NCBI RefSeq assembly: GCF_019925205.1
Contig: NC_083562.1
Span: 19,034,001-19,098,000, forward strand
Source: Metopolophium dirhodum
Lineage: Eukaryota; Arthropoda; Insecta; Hemiptera; Aphididae
Reading direction: 5' to 3'
DNA length: 64,000 bases
Made by a program: the position numbers and the translations under genes. Below are positions 53,598-64,000 of the stretch, piece after piece (position 1 is the stretch's first letter; each line of letters starts with the position of its first letter). The notes beneath the pieces were generated by a model. It made no database searches and was not told the origin of the DNA. It worked only from the letters and a program-made list of their open reading frames with translations.

Positions 53598-53849
53598 GTG
53601 CTATATCGGTGTATCCCTGATTCAGTGCATCATTCAGTTCATGTGCAAATCGGCGTCGTTGAAATTCACATTGTGAACATATTTTCCGATCGAGAAGGGC
53701 AATCCACCCGTGTCAGATTGGTTATAGCGTTCGGTGTAGTTTCGAACGTAATTCAAGCTATTCTATACACGTCTTTTATACACTTTTCAGATATGTCTAA
53801 AACAACGATCTCTGACATTTTGGTCAAATCGGTCGAGTATTTTTTTTAA
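53598..53849 (+). CDS. Unrecognised 83-codon open frame
   Basis: Open from GTG at 53598 to TAA at 53847-53849, in moderately GC-rich sequence 0.6 kb from the CpG-rich block. The residues look protein-like (VQIGVVEIHIVNIFSDREGQ; VRLVIAFGVVSNVIQAIL), with a hydrophobic middle that could be a membrane segment. Near the end, TATACACTTTTCAG followed by ATATG resembles a splice acceptor inside the frame, which argues that part of it may be intron. There is no family match by eye and no ATG near the start. It may be an exon of a plus-strand gene that starts near 53 kb, or chance. Confidence 0.22.
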   Translation: MLYRCIPDSVHHSVHVQIGVVEIHIVNIFSDREGQSTRVRLVIAFGVVSNVIQAILYTSFIHFSDMSKTTISDILVKSVEYFF

Positions 53850-56800
53850 TCTATAAGCTGGGCTGGCTAGTAGCTGGCTCAAAATTAATCTATGATCTAT
53901 CTACCTAATTGTCGTTTTCGGTTATTCCATTATATAATACTATGAATACAGTACCTTTGTGTTCTGAAAACACCGTCAAAATCTGTTCGTCTGTTTTGAA
54001 GCCTTTCCCCTACAAAGAGACAGCCAAATTTTGAAATGTATCTTTGCGTGATCCATATTATACAATATTACATCTGTACCTAGTACCTATATATTTGAAA
54101 ATCACAGCGTTTATAACTTGAATACTTTGCATTTATTTTGATACGCAATATAAATTTGAAAACGAAAATAAGATCGTAAATAATTTCAAGATATTCATTT
54201 TTCAAAAGTTTTGCAGTAAACAATATTTTTTGTCACGTTGTTAGTACGTACATATTTTTTTAAGCGTGCCTATCTTAGAACATGTGACAGATAATTTATC
54301 GTGAAAAAGCAAGATTTTCCAAATAAATTCCCATTCTTCTACAGACTCCTATGTTTATACCAAGTTTCCAAGAAAAAAAATTATATCCAACCATAGTAAT
54401 CATTTTATTTTCTGTAACTAATGGCGACCCAATATATAATCCAAAAATATTTGATTTTTGTTAACTGAAACAAAATATATGTATATTGTTTAAACTAACA
54501 TTTAGTGGTTGAATTCCATGATTTAACAATTATACTATCAGGAGTGGTGTAACTTCTTATTAGTGAAAGAATTTTTAGAATTGGTTCAATAGTTACAGAG
54601 ATTACTCCCTGCATACAAACAAATTTTACCTCCTTCTAATATAATACTAGTATAGACGATCCTGTGTCATTTTAGAATTATTTGTACTCTATATCATTTG
54701 CACGAGGCTCCTTTCCTACAAATTGTTGACATCCAACACATTTTAATATATTTTTGTGTATACAGATATTATTCAGTAAAGTATATTTTTATGCGTCCCA
54801 TTCCTTTCAGATAATAATTTTATATTGAGATACAGTTTCAAATATTTATAAATATATCATAAATCACAAAATCTATTTGTACCGGTGAAAATAAATGCGG
54901 AATAAAATATAACAGTTTAGAATTTTGATATAATTGCTGTTGTTTTTTTTGTGTTTCATAATATAATTATAATACATATAATAATATATACTATTTTATT
55001 TTCAAAATCTCATGTATATTACATACTTTTTGAATAAATCCAAAATTATAAGACACAACATCGGTGTGTTGAAAGTTACAAGTTTATATACCAATGTGCC
55101 GAATTTACGAAACGTGTGAACTGGCCATAACCGATATATTAAAGCTTATTCACGCATCGATAATGAACACCCCTGTAATACTGTTATAATTTGTAATATT
55201 AATTATAATAATAGTATAATACATTATAACCAGACCAAACATGGTTCCGGTTTTCATTAAAAACATATTTTTACCAGGAGATGAGCTTCCTATTACTCAG
55301 ACCATACTCAAACATCCACCCCATAAACTCGTTAATTAACACTTGCTTGCGTGCTTATCGATAATAACTGCAGCTGACTGGCCCATTATAAACAGAGCTA
55401 GGCTCTAATTGTAGTCGCCTATGGTCGCATGATGTAATAAAAAAATACTATTTTATCCACGATTTTCGTCCATTTATTCACGAATAACGTGTATAGCTTG
55501 GTGAGAATCTGAAAGCTTACAGGTTTTAAAACATTAGAAACGTTTATGACGGAATTTTAACACTACAAATAAACCCTTTTCGATCGGGTTTATAATATAT
55601 TTGGTGAGTTTATAATGTAAATTATTTATTTGAAGCAATATCAATATACGTCCAGTAAAATTGTATCGTTAATAAAATATAATCATATATTAGTGCATTT
55701 ATTAAGCAATAGTTTCGTTTCATATTTTATTTATTTTAATGCCTAATCATATGAACAATAAACCTACATGACTATGTGACTATTGGTTACGTATGTAATT
55801 AATTTTAAAGTATATATTTTATACTATTAACTTCATAAGATAGTTAACCTACCTTCTAATAATTAATAATAAGTTCTAAATTAAATTTTTATTTCAAACA
55901 TTCACATTTTTATTTATGAATCCGTTTAGGATTTATACAAACCATTAACAATATCTTTGATTTATGATTTCATTGAATCCAGCGAAAGTCTTGTATATTT
56001 ATTTTAATTTACGCCGAATCGTATTATTTTATTAGTTTTAGTGTACTCACTTTATCAAAAAATACTATGTGCATTATACATCTAAAGACTAAACCATCGC
56101 ATATTATTCAGATGCATTTTGTCTTTAACCCCACCGAATTTGTACCTTACCAAATAATACCATAACCCTTGTCAGCCACAATAATATTATAATTTATACA
56201 ATGCAAATCTAGTATATAAATAATTGCAAGCGACAACAATGCAAAACAATATTTGTATATGTCACACGACTATTTTAACAAGTTTTACTTAGATTCTACA
56301 AACCTTAACAGTTATGTAAGTACACTAAGTATAAACGTAAATAAAGACACTACAAATGCATGTATACTAGTGTCAATACACATACAATAAATTCTAAATG
56401 AACGTCGTAGAGGCTTATGAAATTGTAGCTATTCCTACAACTTGCAAGGAAAATATATAGGTCAACCAATAGCCAATAGGCGACTGATATGCATCCTTTC
56501 TTTACGAGATTCCCAACGCGTCGAGTATATTTTGTACACATTGGTCCACGTAAGTGTCTCCACTCATTATTTCGAATATGTTTAAATTTTCTGAAAACAT
56601 TATTTTAAAGTAATGTTAAATAATTGTAAAATAACATATTTGAAAAAAATACATTTTACAATTTTTTATCGTTATCACTTTTTAAGTTTTTACCTTTTTG
56701 AATGAGAACATAGATCTGAAACCACATGTTCTAAAGTCTAACATTTTTTGGTAGGTACATAAAAATCGAATTTTGAACTAGTATATAGTTAATTAGTAAT

Positions 56801-59345
56801 ACCTAAGTATTTAAAGTTTAGATGAACCAGCATTTTGTGGCGTAACCACGTGCCAAATAAAAAAAAATTGTATACTCCATTAAAAAGCTTAAAAATTTAA
56901 TTCATTATCATCATAAGCTTTGATTAATTAATGATTTAATTAAAAATTGCGTATAACAATTTAAACACACCAAAATTATGTAGATGCTAGGTTATTATTT
57001 TTACAAGCGTTTGAAAGATTTGGAAATAATTTCTAAAAGTTTAACATTTTAAATTTTAATATAGCATATTAGTTATTGATAATATAATATAAGACGTATA
57101 CGATGATTTTGGTAAAATTTAGTTCAGCATATACCACATTGCTAATAGAAAAATAAATTACTAATAGGTATAGTAGGTACTTAATATAACATATAGATTA
57201 ATAGGTACGATTTTAGAAATGGTGCGTGACACACCTAAGAACCATATTTCGTAAACAATGATTTATCGTAGAATTCAAATTTAACACATCCATTACAATG
57301 GTCAGTGGCCTACCTAATGACGATGTGCACTTCAAACCTATTATATACAGTAGAGAGAAATCCGCAATTATTTTTGTTTTTAAATGTCACATAAACTAAT
57401 AGATTTAGTTATAATAACGCGCCTTCCAGATATTATTATTTTATACAACTCTTTAAAACTTTTAAATAAAGAAAGTTTATGTAAGATGGAAATAGTGTGT
57501 TTTGTAAAATAGGTTATTTCCATGATAATGTTTTAACATTTTCGTCATCAATATAGTACGTTTTGAAATAAAATGTTTGATTTTCCTATATGGCTTTATG
57601 GGTAATAGGTATAATATATAATTTGTTTTGTCTTTTCGTGAAAATAGAACGCAAAATGATGAAGAATCGCCGAGACAATAAATATTTTTGGTTATACCTA
57701 TGACATTATATCATTCTGATTTTTTTTTAGTTATATTTAAATTGACTATATTTGTCTTGATTATACCTATATCCTCATGCCTTATAAGTGAATTATTTAT
57801 TATTATTATTTTTATCATTATAATTATATATTATACTAAAACATGTAGTTTTTTGTTTAGACCCCCTGCCTCTTTTTGGATTCCTAGATCCATCCCGGAT
57901 ATCAGATATTATTAACTTTTATAATTGGGAAGACAGATTAGCACTGGGAGCGCTGTCGGCGCCTATCGTACTGATGGTTAGGCGGGTTCCCCTCTACGTA
58001 GAGTCGGGAGATTGTATGCATTTTCCCGACATTTCGCATATATTTTCCTTTAAGAGAAGTGTATTTTAATTTATTTGATAATATTAGTAGAAATTGTACT
58101 TACCAACGTATACAGTTAGCTATAAAAGCGTATAAAGTGTCGATACCAAAATGCATTTATTATAAAAAGTAAAATAACCAATGTAAAACTATATCTATAC
58201 ACCCCAAATCGGAAGGTAAAAATTGTTTCCACCAGAGCGCATTTTGTTAATCTGTTTCCCCAATATAATACATCTCCGCGTTGTAATTTCTTGTAAGTGG
58301 TCGGTAAATTGTTTCATGCCAAATTAAAAATTTGTCGCTAAAACTTGTTATTTCACACTAAGCAATTATGTATTAATATTGGATGTGCCAGTTACGATTG
58401 ATTTATATTGTATGCAGACACGCAGTGACAGGGACGTTTATGTGACGCGTACTGTAGCTATTATGCTGATTACATAATAATATATACCCAGGTAGTTTAA
58501 AATGTAACGAAAAAACTTTAATAACAAATTTGATGAAGCATACCTAAAAGTAAAATCTTATAATTAATCTTAATAAACATTGTTCTACACTTAATCACTT
58601 TCAAAATGCATTCATATCGTTTTTTTATTTATTCAAACTAAATTGTAATACCCACATCAAAGAAAAAAAATGTATATATAATTATGTTGTGATATCAATT
58701 ATCAAACGATGCTAATTATTATAAGAAATAACGAATTTCACAAATAGTGAGCAATACTGTTACTCTTACCTATAACTTATCTTGTCATATTCATTACATG
58801 TTGAACGCCTATGAAACAATATATTATTATTTTCTTACATTTTTTTTTTATGCAATTTTATCAACTCATCAGTCTCTTTTAAATTAAAAGTAATTGTATT
58901 ATTACTGTTGGGCTAACTGGCTAAGAATTAAGAACTTTTAACATCTAACTTATCCCTAAAATATAATAACAATTCTTTAACTAGGTATATAGTATAAGCT
59001 GATTTTGTAAATAGTTATGAATCATAATGTACGTTATTTTATTATAATATCTATAATAACAGACAACAGTAGGTTGTAACTTTTAAAATATTAATTTAAG
59101 TATATATTTAAGCATTTTTCATTGTTTTATTCTAACGTATAGTGTTTGAAATTTAAAAAAATGAAATATTTCAGCATTTTAATAAATTTTGTTTTATTTT
59201 TAAATAAGTTTTATAATTACATATAATTGTCATAAATTACCTTCATAATTGTATGATACCTATATATGTATACCTAACCTTTGGTATTATACATTTAAAA
59301 TGGTATTCAACATTTTTAAATATTTTAATGTTTAAATGATACAAT
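53850..59345. other. AT-rich stretch, nothing firm
   Basis: No supported gene. 57267-57363 resembles the outer end of R1 (GAATTCAAATTTAACACATCC, ATTACAATGG, ATATACAGTAGAG), probably a solo fragment. 57860-58030 is GC-richer, with a small hairpin GTCGGGA...TCCCGAC. Near 58410-58485 an acceptor-like TTGTATGCAG precedes 19 open codons (TRSDRDVYVTRTVAIMLIT), too short to call. 56350-56541 and 57688-57915 are open frames without support. Confidence 0.45.
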
Positions 59346-59386
59346 AGTAGGTATACAATATTATACATGTATATTGTATACCTACT
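59346..59386. repeat. Perfect 16-bp-arm hairpin upstream of Merlin element
   Basis: AGTAGGTATACAATAT (59346-59361) and ATATTGTATACCTACT (59371-59386) are perfect inverted repeats around a 9-nt loop. It sits about 50 bp outside the left terminus of the Merlin element. It may be a cruciform-prone AT sequence or a separate mini-element; no function is known. Confidence 0.7.
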
Positions 59387-59434
59387 GAATTCTGACATTA
59401 GAATTTAGAACTCTGAACATTGTGTTTAAAAAAT

Positions 59435-60898
59435 GGCACACGTGTTGTATGCTATCTACCAACAAATTGCCGGTGTCATATGCCGTATCTACGTTATCTA
59501 CCGTAATCCGTATTGACGGTATCGATATTATATTTCTATATATTATATATGTTTATAATTCCTTTAGGAATTTCAAAGTTATTTTGTATTTTAGAATTTA
59601 TTATGTGTTCGTTGATCGCTGAGAACAAACGTCGTAGTTGTATGTTTTTCATTAATTGTAAATTTATGGTTTTATAAAATGAGTACTTAGGGTGAATTAT
59701 AGAGAAAAATTATTTTTAATGACGAAACTTGTGTACAATTTTTAAAAGATCGTGATTTATTACCTAATATAAAACTGTGTACAAAGTTAAATTCTATTGG
59801 AGAACAATGTAATAGTGAAATGAAAGAAACTTTAAAAAAAAAGCCGAAAACGTGATGGAAACGGAGATATTATTATAACAAAATATTTACGATGTAAAAA
59901 AAAGGGTTGTCAAACATGGCAATCCATTCGTAAAGAAAATCCATTTTTACATACACCGACAAAAATTGAAAAAATAATAGTAGATCAAGCTTATGCGAAA
60001 TATTGAAACTTGTTTGGTGCTGGACGAATCAATTTAAAAATATACAAACAGAAAATATTACGGGTAAAGGACATCACACAGTCTCAGATTGGTATAATTT
60101 GTGTCGAGACGTTGTCGTCGAACAGTTTAAACATCGACGAAAAATGGGAGGTAAAGGATACATCGTACATATTGACGAGTCTCTTTTCCAAGGCAAACGA
60201 AAGTACAATAGAGGCATATTACGGCTTGGCGATCATAGACCTAATGATAATGCAAATTACTATTTTGATTCAAGTTCTTGTTCTGATTTTGAAAACGATT
60301 CTGACGAAGAAAATCAAAATATTGAAAACCAAAACAGAAATTACGGAAATCGCGTTCAAGGACCCTGGGTGTTTGGTACGTGCTGCTTGCGTCAAGATAA
60401 TATTTTGGAGCGTCGTTATTTTATAATTGATAAAAGAGATCATGAAACATTACTTCCCATAATTGTCCAAGAAATAGAACCGGAAACCACAATTCATTCA
60501 GATGAATGGAGAGCTTACAGTACTCTTAAAGAACGTGGCTTTCTTCACCAAACAGTTAACCACAACAAAAACTTTATAGATCCACGTACAGGGGCTCAAA
60601 CACAGACTATTGAATGCTTATGGAAACACGTGAAAGTAAAGTATGGAATCAGAGCTCGTTGAGCGACCAATCTTCTTGAAAGACAATTGCAAGAAGAGTG
60701 GTGGAGATCCGTCAATCAAAAAAATGTATTTGAATGTTTTTTACAAGATGTAAAAAAATAAAAAAATGTGAACAGCTGTTAACAAACAGGCTATTAAATA
60801 TAGGACAACTGTGAACCAACAGGCATTGAACAGGTTAGTAACTTAAGTTTGTAGATTTTTGTAGGTATGATTTTATTGGTAGATAGCATACGACACGT
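59435..60898 (+). mobile_element. Merlin-type DNA transposon, decayed
   Basis: Terminal inverted repeats lie at 59440-59462 and 60876-60898; they match over 23 nt with one mismatch and share the core GTATGCTATCTACCAA. The left repeat may begin at GG 59435. Between them lies one transposase-derived reading region of the IS1595/ISXO2-like class, which defines the Merlin superfamily in eukaryotes. About 1.46 kb is the normal size for an autonomous Merlin copy. An 8-9 bp target-site duplication is expected for the family, but the flanks (TTAAAAAAT and AAAATTTC) do not match cleanly, so the exact ends are uncertain. The coding region is broken, so this copy should be unable to move itself. Confidence 0.85.
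59679..60761 (+). pseudogene. Merlin (IS1595/ISXO2-like) transposase, broken
   Basis: Encodes a DDE transposase that would cut and paste the element by its terminal repeats. An N-terminal part (about 59690-60005) carries a treble-clef-like zinc-binding pattern: Cys near CTKLNS and EQCNSEM, then LRCKKKGCQTW. The intact 219-codon frame at 60003-60662 carries the catalytic core: first Asp in YIVHIDESLF (residue 58), second in TIHSDEWRAY (167), third acidic residue in QTIECLWKHVK (204). Breaks: a frame change at the A-run near 59832-59841, another at about 60003-60005 (TATTGAAAC), and an in-frame TGA at 60660-60662 where CGA (Arg) is expected. Open codons then continue (ATNLLERQLQEEWW) to TAA near 60761. 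An unusual acidic, Asn/Ser-rich insert sits at residues 81-117. The family assignment is firm; activity is very unlikely. Confidence 0.85.
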
Positions 60899-61426
60899 AA
60901 AATTTCAATGTTTCACGTTTTTGTGAAATATATCATACTTCAAACAATACATATAAAATATATCTTAAGCATACGAATGTCTTATGATAGGTATGAAAAA
61001 ATACATGGTTCATATATAATGAAAAATCCTTCCATACAACTATATGAAACATGTTTGTTGTCTGGAGTTGAATTAAATTCTCAAGTATTTTTACACACAA
61101 ACAAAAACTGTATCATACATAAATTAAAAAATAGTTTTAAAAAAAGTTAAAAATTTAAAATGTATATAAATAGCACAAAAAGAAAAGCCCGAAATGTTAT
61201 GAAAATCATATCAAATATAAAACCGACTGTATTAATATTTTGTAAAAATGTCAAGTACCATAGAGAGTTGTTCATTTTTAAATTATAATGAAAAAAATCC
61301 CAAAATCAATTTTGTCAAAAATTGGTTTTTCCAAAGTATTTTTTGTTTGTTTGTTAATTTTAATAGTGTGTTATTAGTTTTTGACAATTTACGTACATTT
61401 TATTTTTGTGCATTTCAAAAGGTGGT
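60899..61426. other. AT-rich stretch downstream of Merlin
   Basis: Two frames (60908-61150, 80 codons; 61248-61472, 74 codons, the latter running into the hairpin) are open on the plus strand but show no motif. I regard them as chance or as remnants of unknown origin. Confidence 0.4.
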
Positions 61427-61563
61427 GTTTCCGGGAAATAGTGTTCATTTTGCATCGATCTCATGGAAATAAACAACGAATAATTTTGTAAATCTTTAAT
61501 AACTATTATTATTCGTTGTTTATTCCCATGATTTCGATGAAAAATGAATTAATTCCCGGAAAC
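61427..61563. repeat. 137-bp near-perfect hairpin
   Basis: Arms 61427-61484 and 61508-61563 are reverse complements with only a handful of mismatches or small indels over about 57 nt; shared segments include GTTTCCGGGAA, TTCATTTT, CATCG, ATCATGG and AATAAACAACGAATAAT. The loop is 23 nt. Weaker complementarity extends outward to about 61414 and 61574. It could be a foldback MITE, or a structured element in the 3' UTR of the minus-strand exon candidate that ends at 61663. Confidence 0.8.
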
Positions 61564-61662
61564 TTCACGCTTTGATTCGAGTAAAAATATCCATAGTATA
61601 AACCCTATTGAGAACAGTTTTTGCCATTTGTAAACATACAATATTGAAATTTTGGCATTTGG

Positions 61663-61762
61663 CTATTCATCCTGCCTAGACGTGCCACTCGATGCGTAAT
61701 CCTCGGAAAACGGGCAGCTGCACGTGTCGTCGGGCCAGAGGCGATCAAGACTCGTTTCACCA
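61663..61762 (-). CDS. Candidate last coding exon, unknown protein
   Basis: On the minus strand an acceptor (ATAGTGTTATACAG, AG at 61764-61763) opens a frame whose first base completes a codon and which then gives 32 residues before TAG at 61665-61663: GETSLDRLWPDDTCSCPF, then SEDYASSGTSRQDE. The sequence is clearly GC-richer than its flanks (61670-61760) and has the acidic, Ser/Thr-rich, CSC-containing look of a C-terminal tail. The phase (one leading base) agrees with the donor of the exon candidate at 62389, giving a 626-bp intron. Another minus-strand frame is also open here, which is the main caution. I do not recognise the family. Confidence 0.4.
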
Positions 61763-62388
61763 CTGTATAACACTATAATATAATATTAATATGAACTTGT
61801 GGATAGCTATAGAAAAACAGTTGGTTATGTATCGAGATTCATGGCATGTAGTTCGTCACACTGCAAAGTGATTATCTATATTTTGAATGCTGGGTTTTTT
61901 AGGAAATTTAAATTTTCATACAAATTATGAGTGTTTATATTATTAAAACTTGAAAGTTCTTATAACTAACTCAAAAATAATTTTAGTATCATAAAAAACT
62001 CACGAAAAAACACAGATAATGTTCTTACCTTTAAATTTGATAATAGGTCAACTTATAGTTCACCATTTTTTACCGTTCATCCTATAATTAAAGGTTACTA
62101 TAAGAAATTGAAACTGCATTAGCTTTGTAGTATATATTTTGTAAGGCGGGACAACATATGCTGGTGTGTGGTCTTTTTAAGTTTCGTTTTTTTATACAAT
62201 ATTCATATCATATATTTTTTTTACTTTTAAATTGATTTTAGTTTTATTTACAAACCAGAAGTATAAGTTCAAATAAAACTTTAAAGTTTAAACATTAAAA
62301 AAATATGAACTTTATTTGTATTGTACTATTGTCAATTTGTTTCTTGTGTAATTTCCTATTTGTACTAATCCTGTATTCCTGTAGGTAC

Positions 62389-62578
62389 CTCACACGTACT
62401 AATATATCCGGTTCAAAAGCGACCACAATAGTCCATTCTTCTTTCGTGAATAAATAGGAACCATTTATCATCTATCACTACTGATTGATGAGTGCCCCAA
62501 ACAAATTGCATCGACTCTCTCCGCTTCTCCAGTTGTATTAGATCGTCCACGTAACCCTTTTTTATTATAAAATATTTC
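62389..62578 (-). pseudogene. Candidate penultimate exon with 4-bp frame-breaking duplication
   Basis: Minus strand. After a branch-like CTAAT and an AG at 62580-62579, a frame opens and reads KKGYVDDLIQLEKRRESMQF, then WGTHQSVVIDDKWFLF, before meeting TGA at 62415-62413. A second frame, shifted by the tandem duplication TATT-TATT (62449-62456 on the plus strand as AATAAATA), continues naturally as TKEEWTIVVAFEPDILVRV to a donor GAG|GTACCT at 62388. Both halves are strongly protein-like, and the second half joins in phase to the exon at 61762. So either this allele or copy is broken by a 4-bp slip, or the base calls are wrong here. Family not recognised. A further minus-strand acceptor (TTCTCTCTGTCTTACAG) with 32 open codons starts at 63252 and may be an earlier exon. 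Confidence 0.4.
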
Positions 62579-62639
62579 CTCGTCGAAATTAGATTAGAAA
62601 ATAATAAAAATCTAAATCCAACATAATATACACATATAT

Positions 62640-64000
62640 AACAACATGAATAAGTACCCTTTTTAGTAATAAAAAATATAACACGTTCTCATTTGTAAGA
62701 AATATGAGGAAACTTTTTGTATAGCAAAAAATTATAGTTTTCAAATGCACCTATCCACTAAACCAAATTAAATTTCCAATTTTAAATCGTGTTCTTTTTT
62801 TATGTTAATGTACGAAAATATTGTGTATGATATGCATAACGTATATGTAAATAATATAAATTCACAAAACTATAATATTTGAAATTCAATACGTACACGA
62901 TAAAATTAAATGTTAAATTTAAGCATAACATATAAACTTTTTTTTCTATTATTGGTAAAGGGCTAGGTTAAAATATTTATGGTCATAATAATTATGCAAC
63001 TAATATTATCAACATAATAAACAATATATGGTTAAAAGGACTTCGTACCCGCAAGAGTTGTCTCTGTCATACCTACATAGTAAATTTACGTAACCAGATT
63101 TTTATTGCAATTTATTTATGGCTAATATTAGAGCAAACTTATAAAACATCGAATTATAACTTATAAGTATATACTTGAATATTTTTAAGATTTTCAAATT
63201 TCAAATTCATATAACTCGTTTTAAAATAAACATATGAAAATATGTTGTGCGTCTGTAAGACAGAGAGAATAAAAGAATGCGGTTAGGACGTCCGCTTCAT
63301 ATATTTCATAATATTAGTTGGTAAGCATACCTATACACATACACCTAAGTTATAAGTTATAACTATAACTGACAAGTCCAATTTGATTTCAATATGACCT
63401 GTAAAAGATTGGTATGTTTAAACATATTCCATTCATTGTAGATTAGGAGAATCGTTTTATAATGTAATAATAATAACAATAATAATAATATTTTACATTT
63501 TATACAATAGGATAAACAACAAAGTAATACTTTTTTAAACTAATTCAACTTTTCATCATCTGTGTTCAAGTCTTCATGATGATTTTGACTGACATTTGAA
63601 ATAGTTGTACATGACAGGAAAATGACATAACAAAAATTTATATCAAACTATAATGTACTAGTAAGTTGTTTAACTTAGTTTAAAACTTGACAGAACAATT
63701 TAACCGCAGGACACTAAAACATTTTCCACTAATTGGTATGAACTGCTATAAGGGAAAATTATCATATAAGTTGGAAAACACAGTTTTTAACCGTTTTTGG
63801 AGAAAACTATTTCAATAAAAACAATTAATTCGAAGAAGAAATACAATTTTCCAACGAAGAATAAATAATAATTTCTATTACCCACCTATATAATATAATA
63901 TTATATTCGTTATAACTTATAAATATAGTGTCTATTGAATGTGTTCGAATATGTTACATGATATAATGTATTTCATATGTACAGTAATATACAAGTATGT
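62640..64000. other. AT-rich end of window
   Basis: If the minus-strand gene is real, its upstream introns and exons should lie here and beyond the window. The only hint is the strong acceptor ending at 63253, followed by 32 open codons (63252 down to about 63157). An (AAT)n run is near 63467-63490. Nothing else was recognised. Confidence 0.4.

Noticed and set aside
1..64000. CRISPR array, riboswitch or bacterial operon
   Set aside because: No regularly spaced repeats with unique spacers, no tandem long ORFs and no ribosome-binding sites; the context is eukaryotic.

Overview
This window looks like nuclear DNA from an insect, most likely a sap-feeding hemipteran such as an aphid. The evidence is indirect: by eye the base composition is very AT-rich; there are long gene-free stretches full of short A/T repeats; TAGGTACCTA-like motifs recur, which I associate with aphid genomes; a short CCTAA run matches the usual insect telomere unit; and the recognisable repeats are eukaryotic (a tRNA-derived SINE, a Merlin DNA transposon, small inverted-repeat elements). 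Nothing looks bacterial or viral: no operons, no ribosome-binding sites and no long ORFs.

Layout. 1-838 is a copy of a dispersed repeat, called R1 here, cut by the window edge. 839-10867 is mostly plain intergenic or intronic DNA. It holds a 66-bp hAT-like hairpin (1073), a SINE with an intact target-site duplication (4809-5084), a 399-bp inverted-repeat element (6183) and one copy of a minor repeat R2 (about 8825). R1 occurs again at 10868-11866, 14478-15376 and 44762-46115. A 1.3-kb segment is present twice as a direct repeat (17597-18901 and 25750-27055), about 99% identical, separated by 6.8 kb without coding signal. 27056-51490 is largely empty apart from a 28-bp perfect palindrome between 8-bp direct repeats (35869-35912), four CCTAA units (36452), a CpG-rich patch (40.3-40.8 kb), the second R2 copy and the R1 copy at 44.8 kb. 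A TA-flanked inverted-repeat element lies at 51493-52297. The clearest promoter-like segment, GC- and CpG-rich, follows at 52.4-53.05 kb.

The right end is the most gene-like part. At 59435-60898 lies a decayed Merlin (IS1595/ISXO2-like) transposon with matching terminal inverted repeats and a transposase broken by frameshifts and a stop. On the minus strand, 62578-62389 and 61762-61663 read as the last two exons of a protein gene that I cannot name. Their splice phases agree, but a 4-bp tandem duplication shifts the frame in the upstream exon. A 137-bp hairpin lies just downstream, in what would be the 3' UTR.

No complete host gene can be called with confidence. Several short splice-site-bounded open stretches are listed at low confidence, because in DNA this AT-rich such stretches also arise by chance. 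All percentages and boundaries were read by eye, without alignment software.
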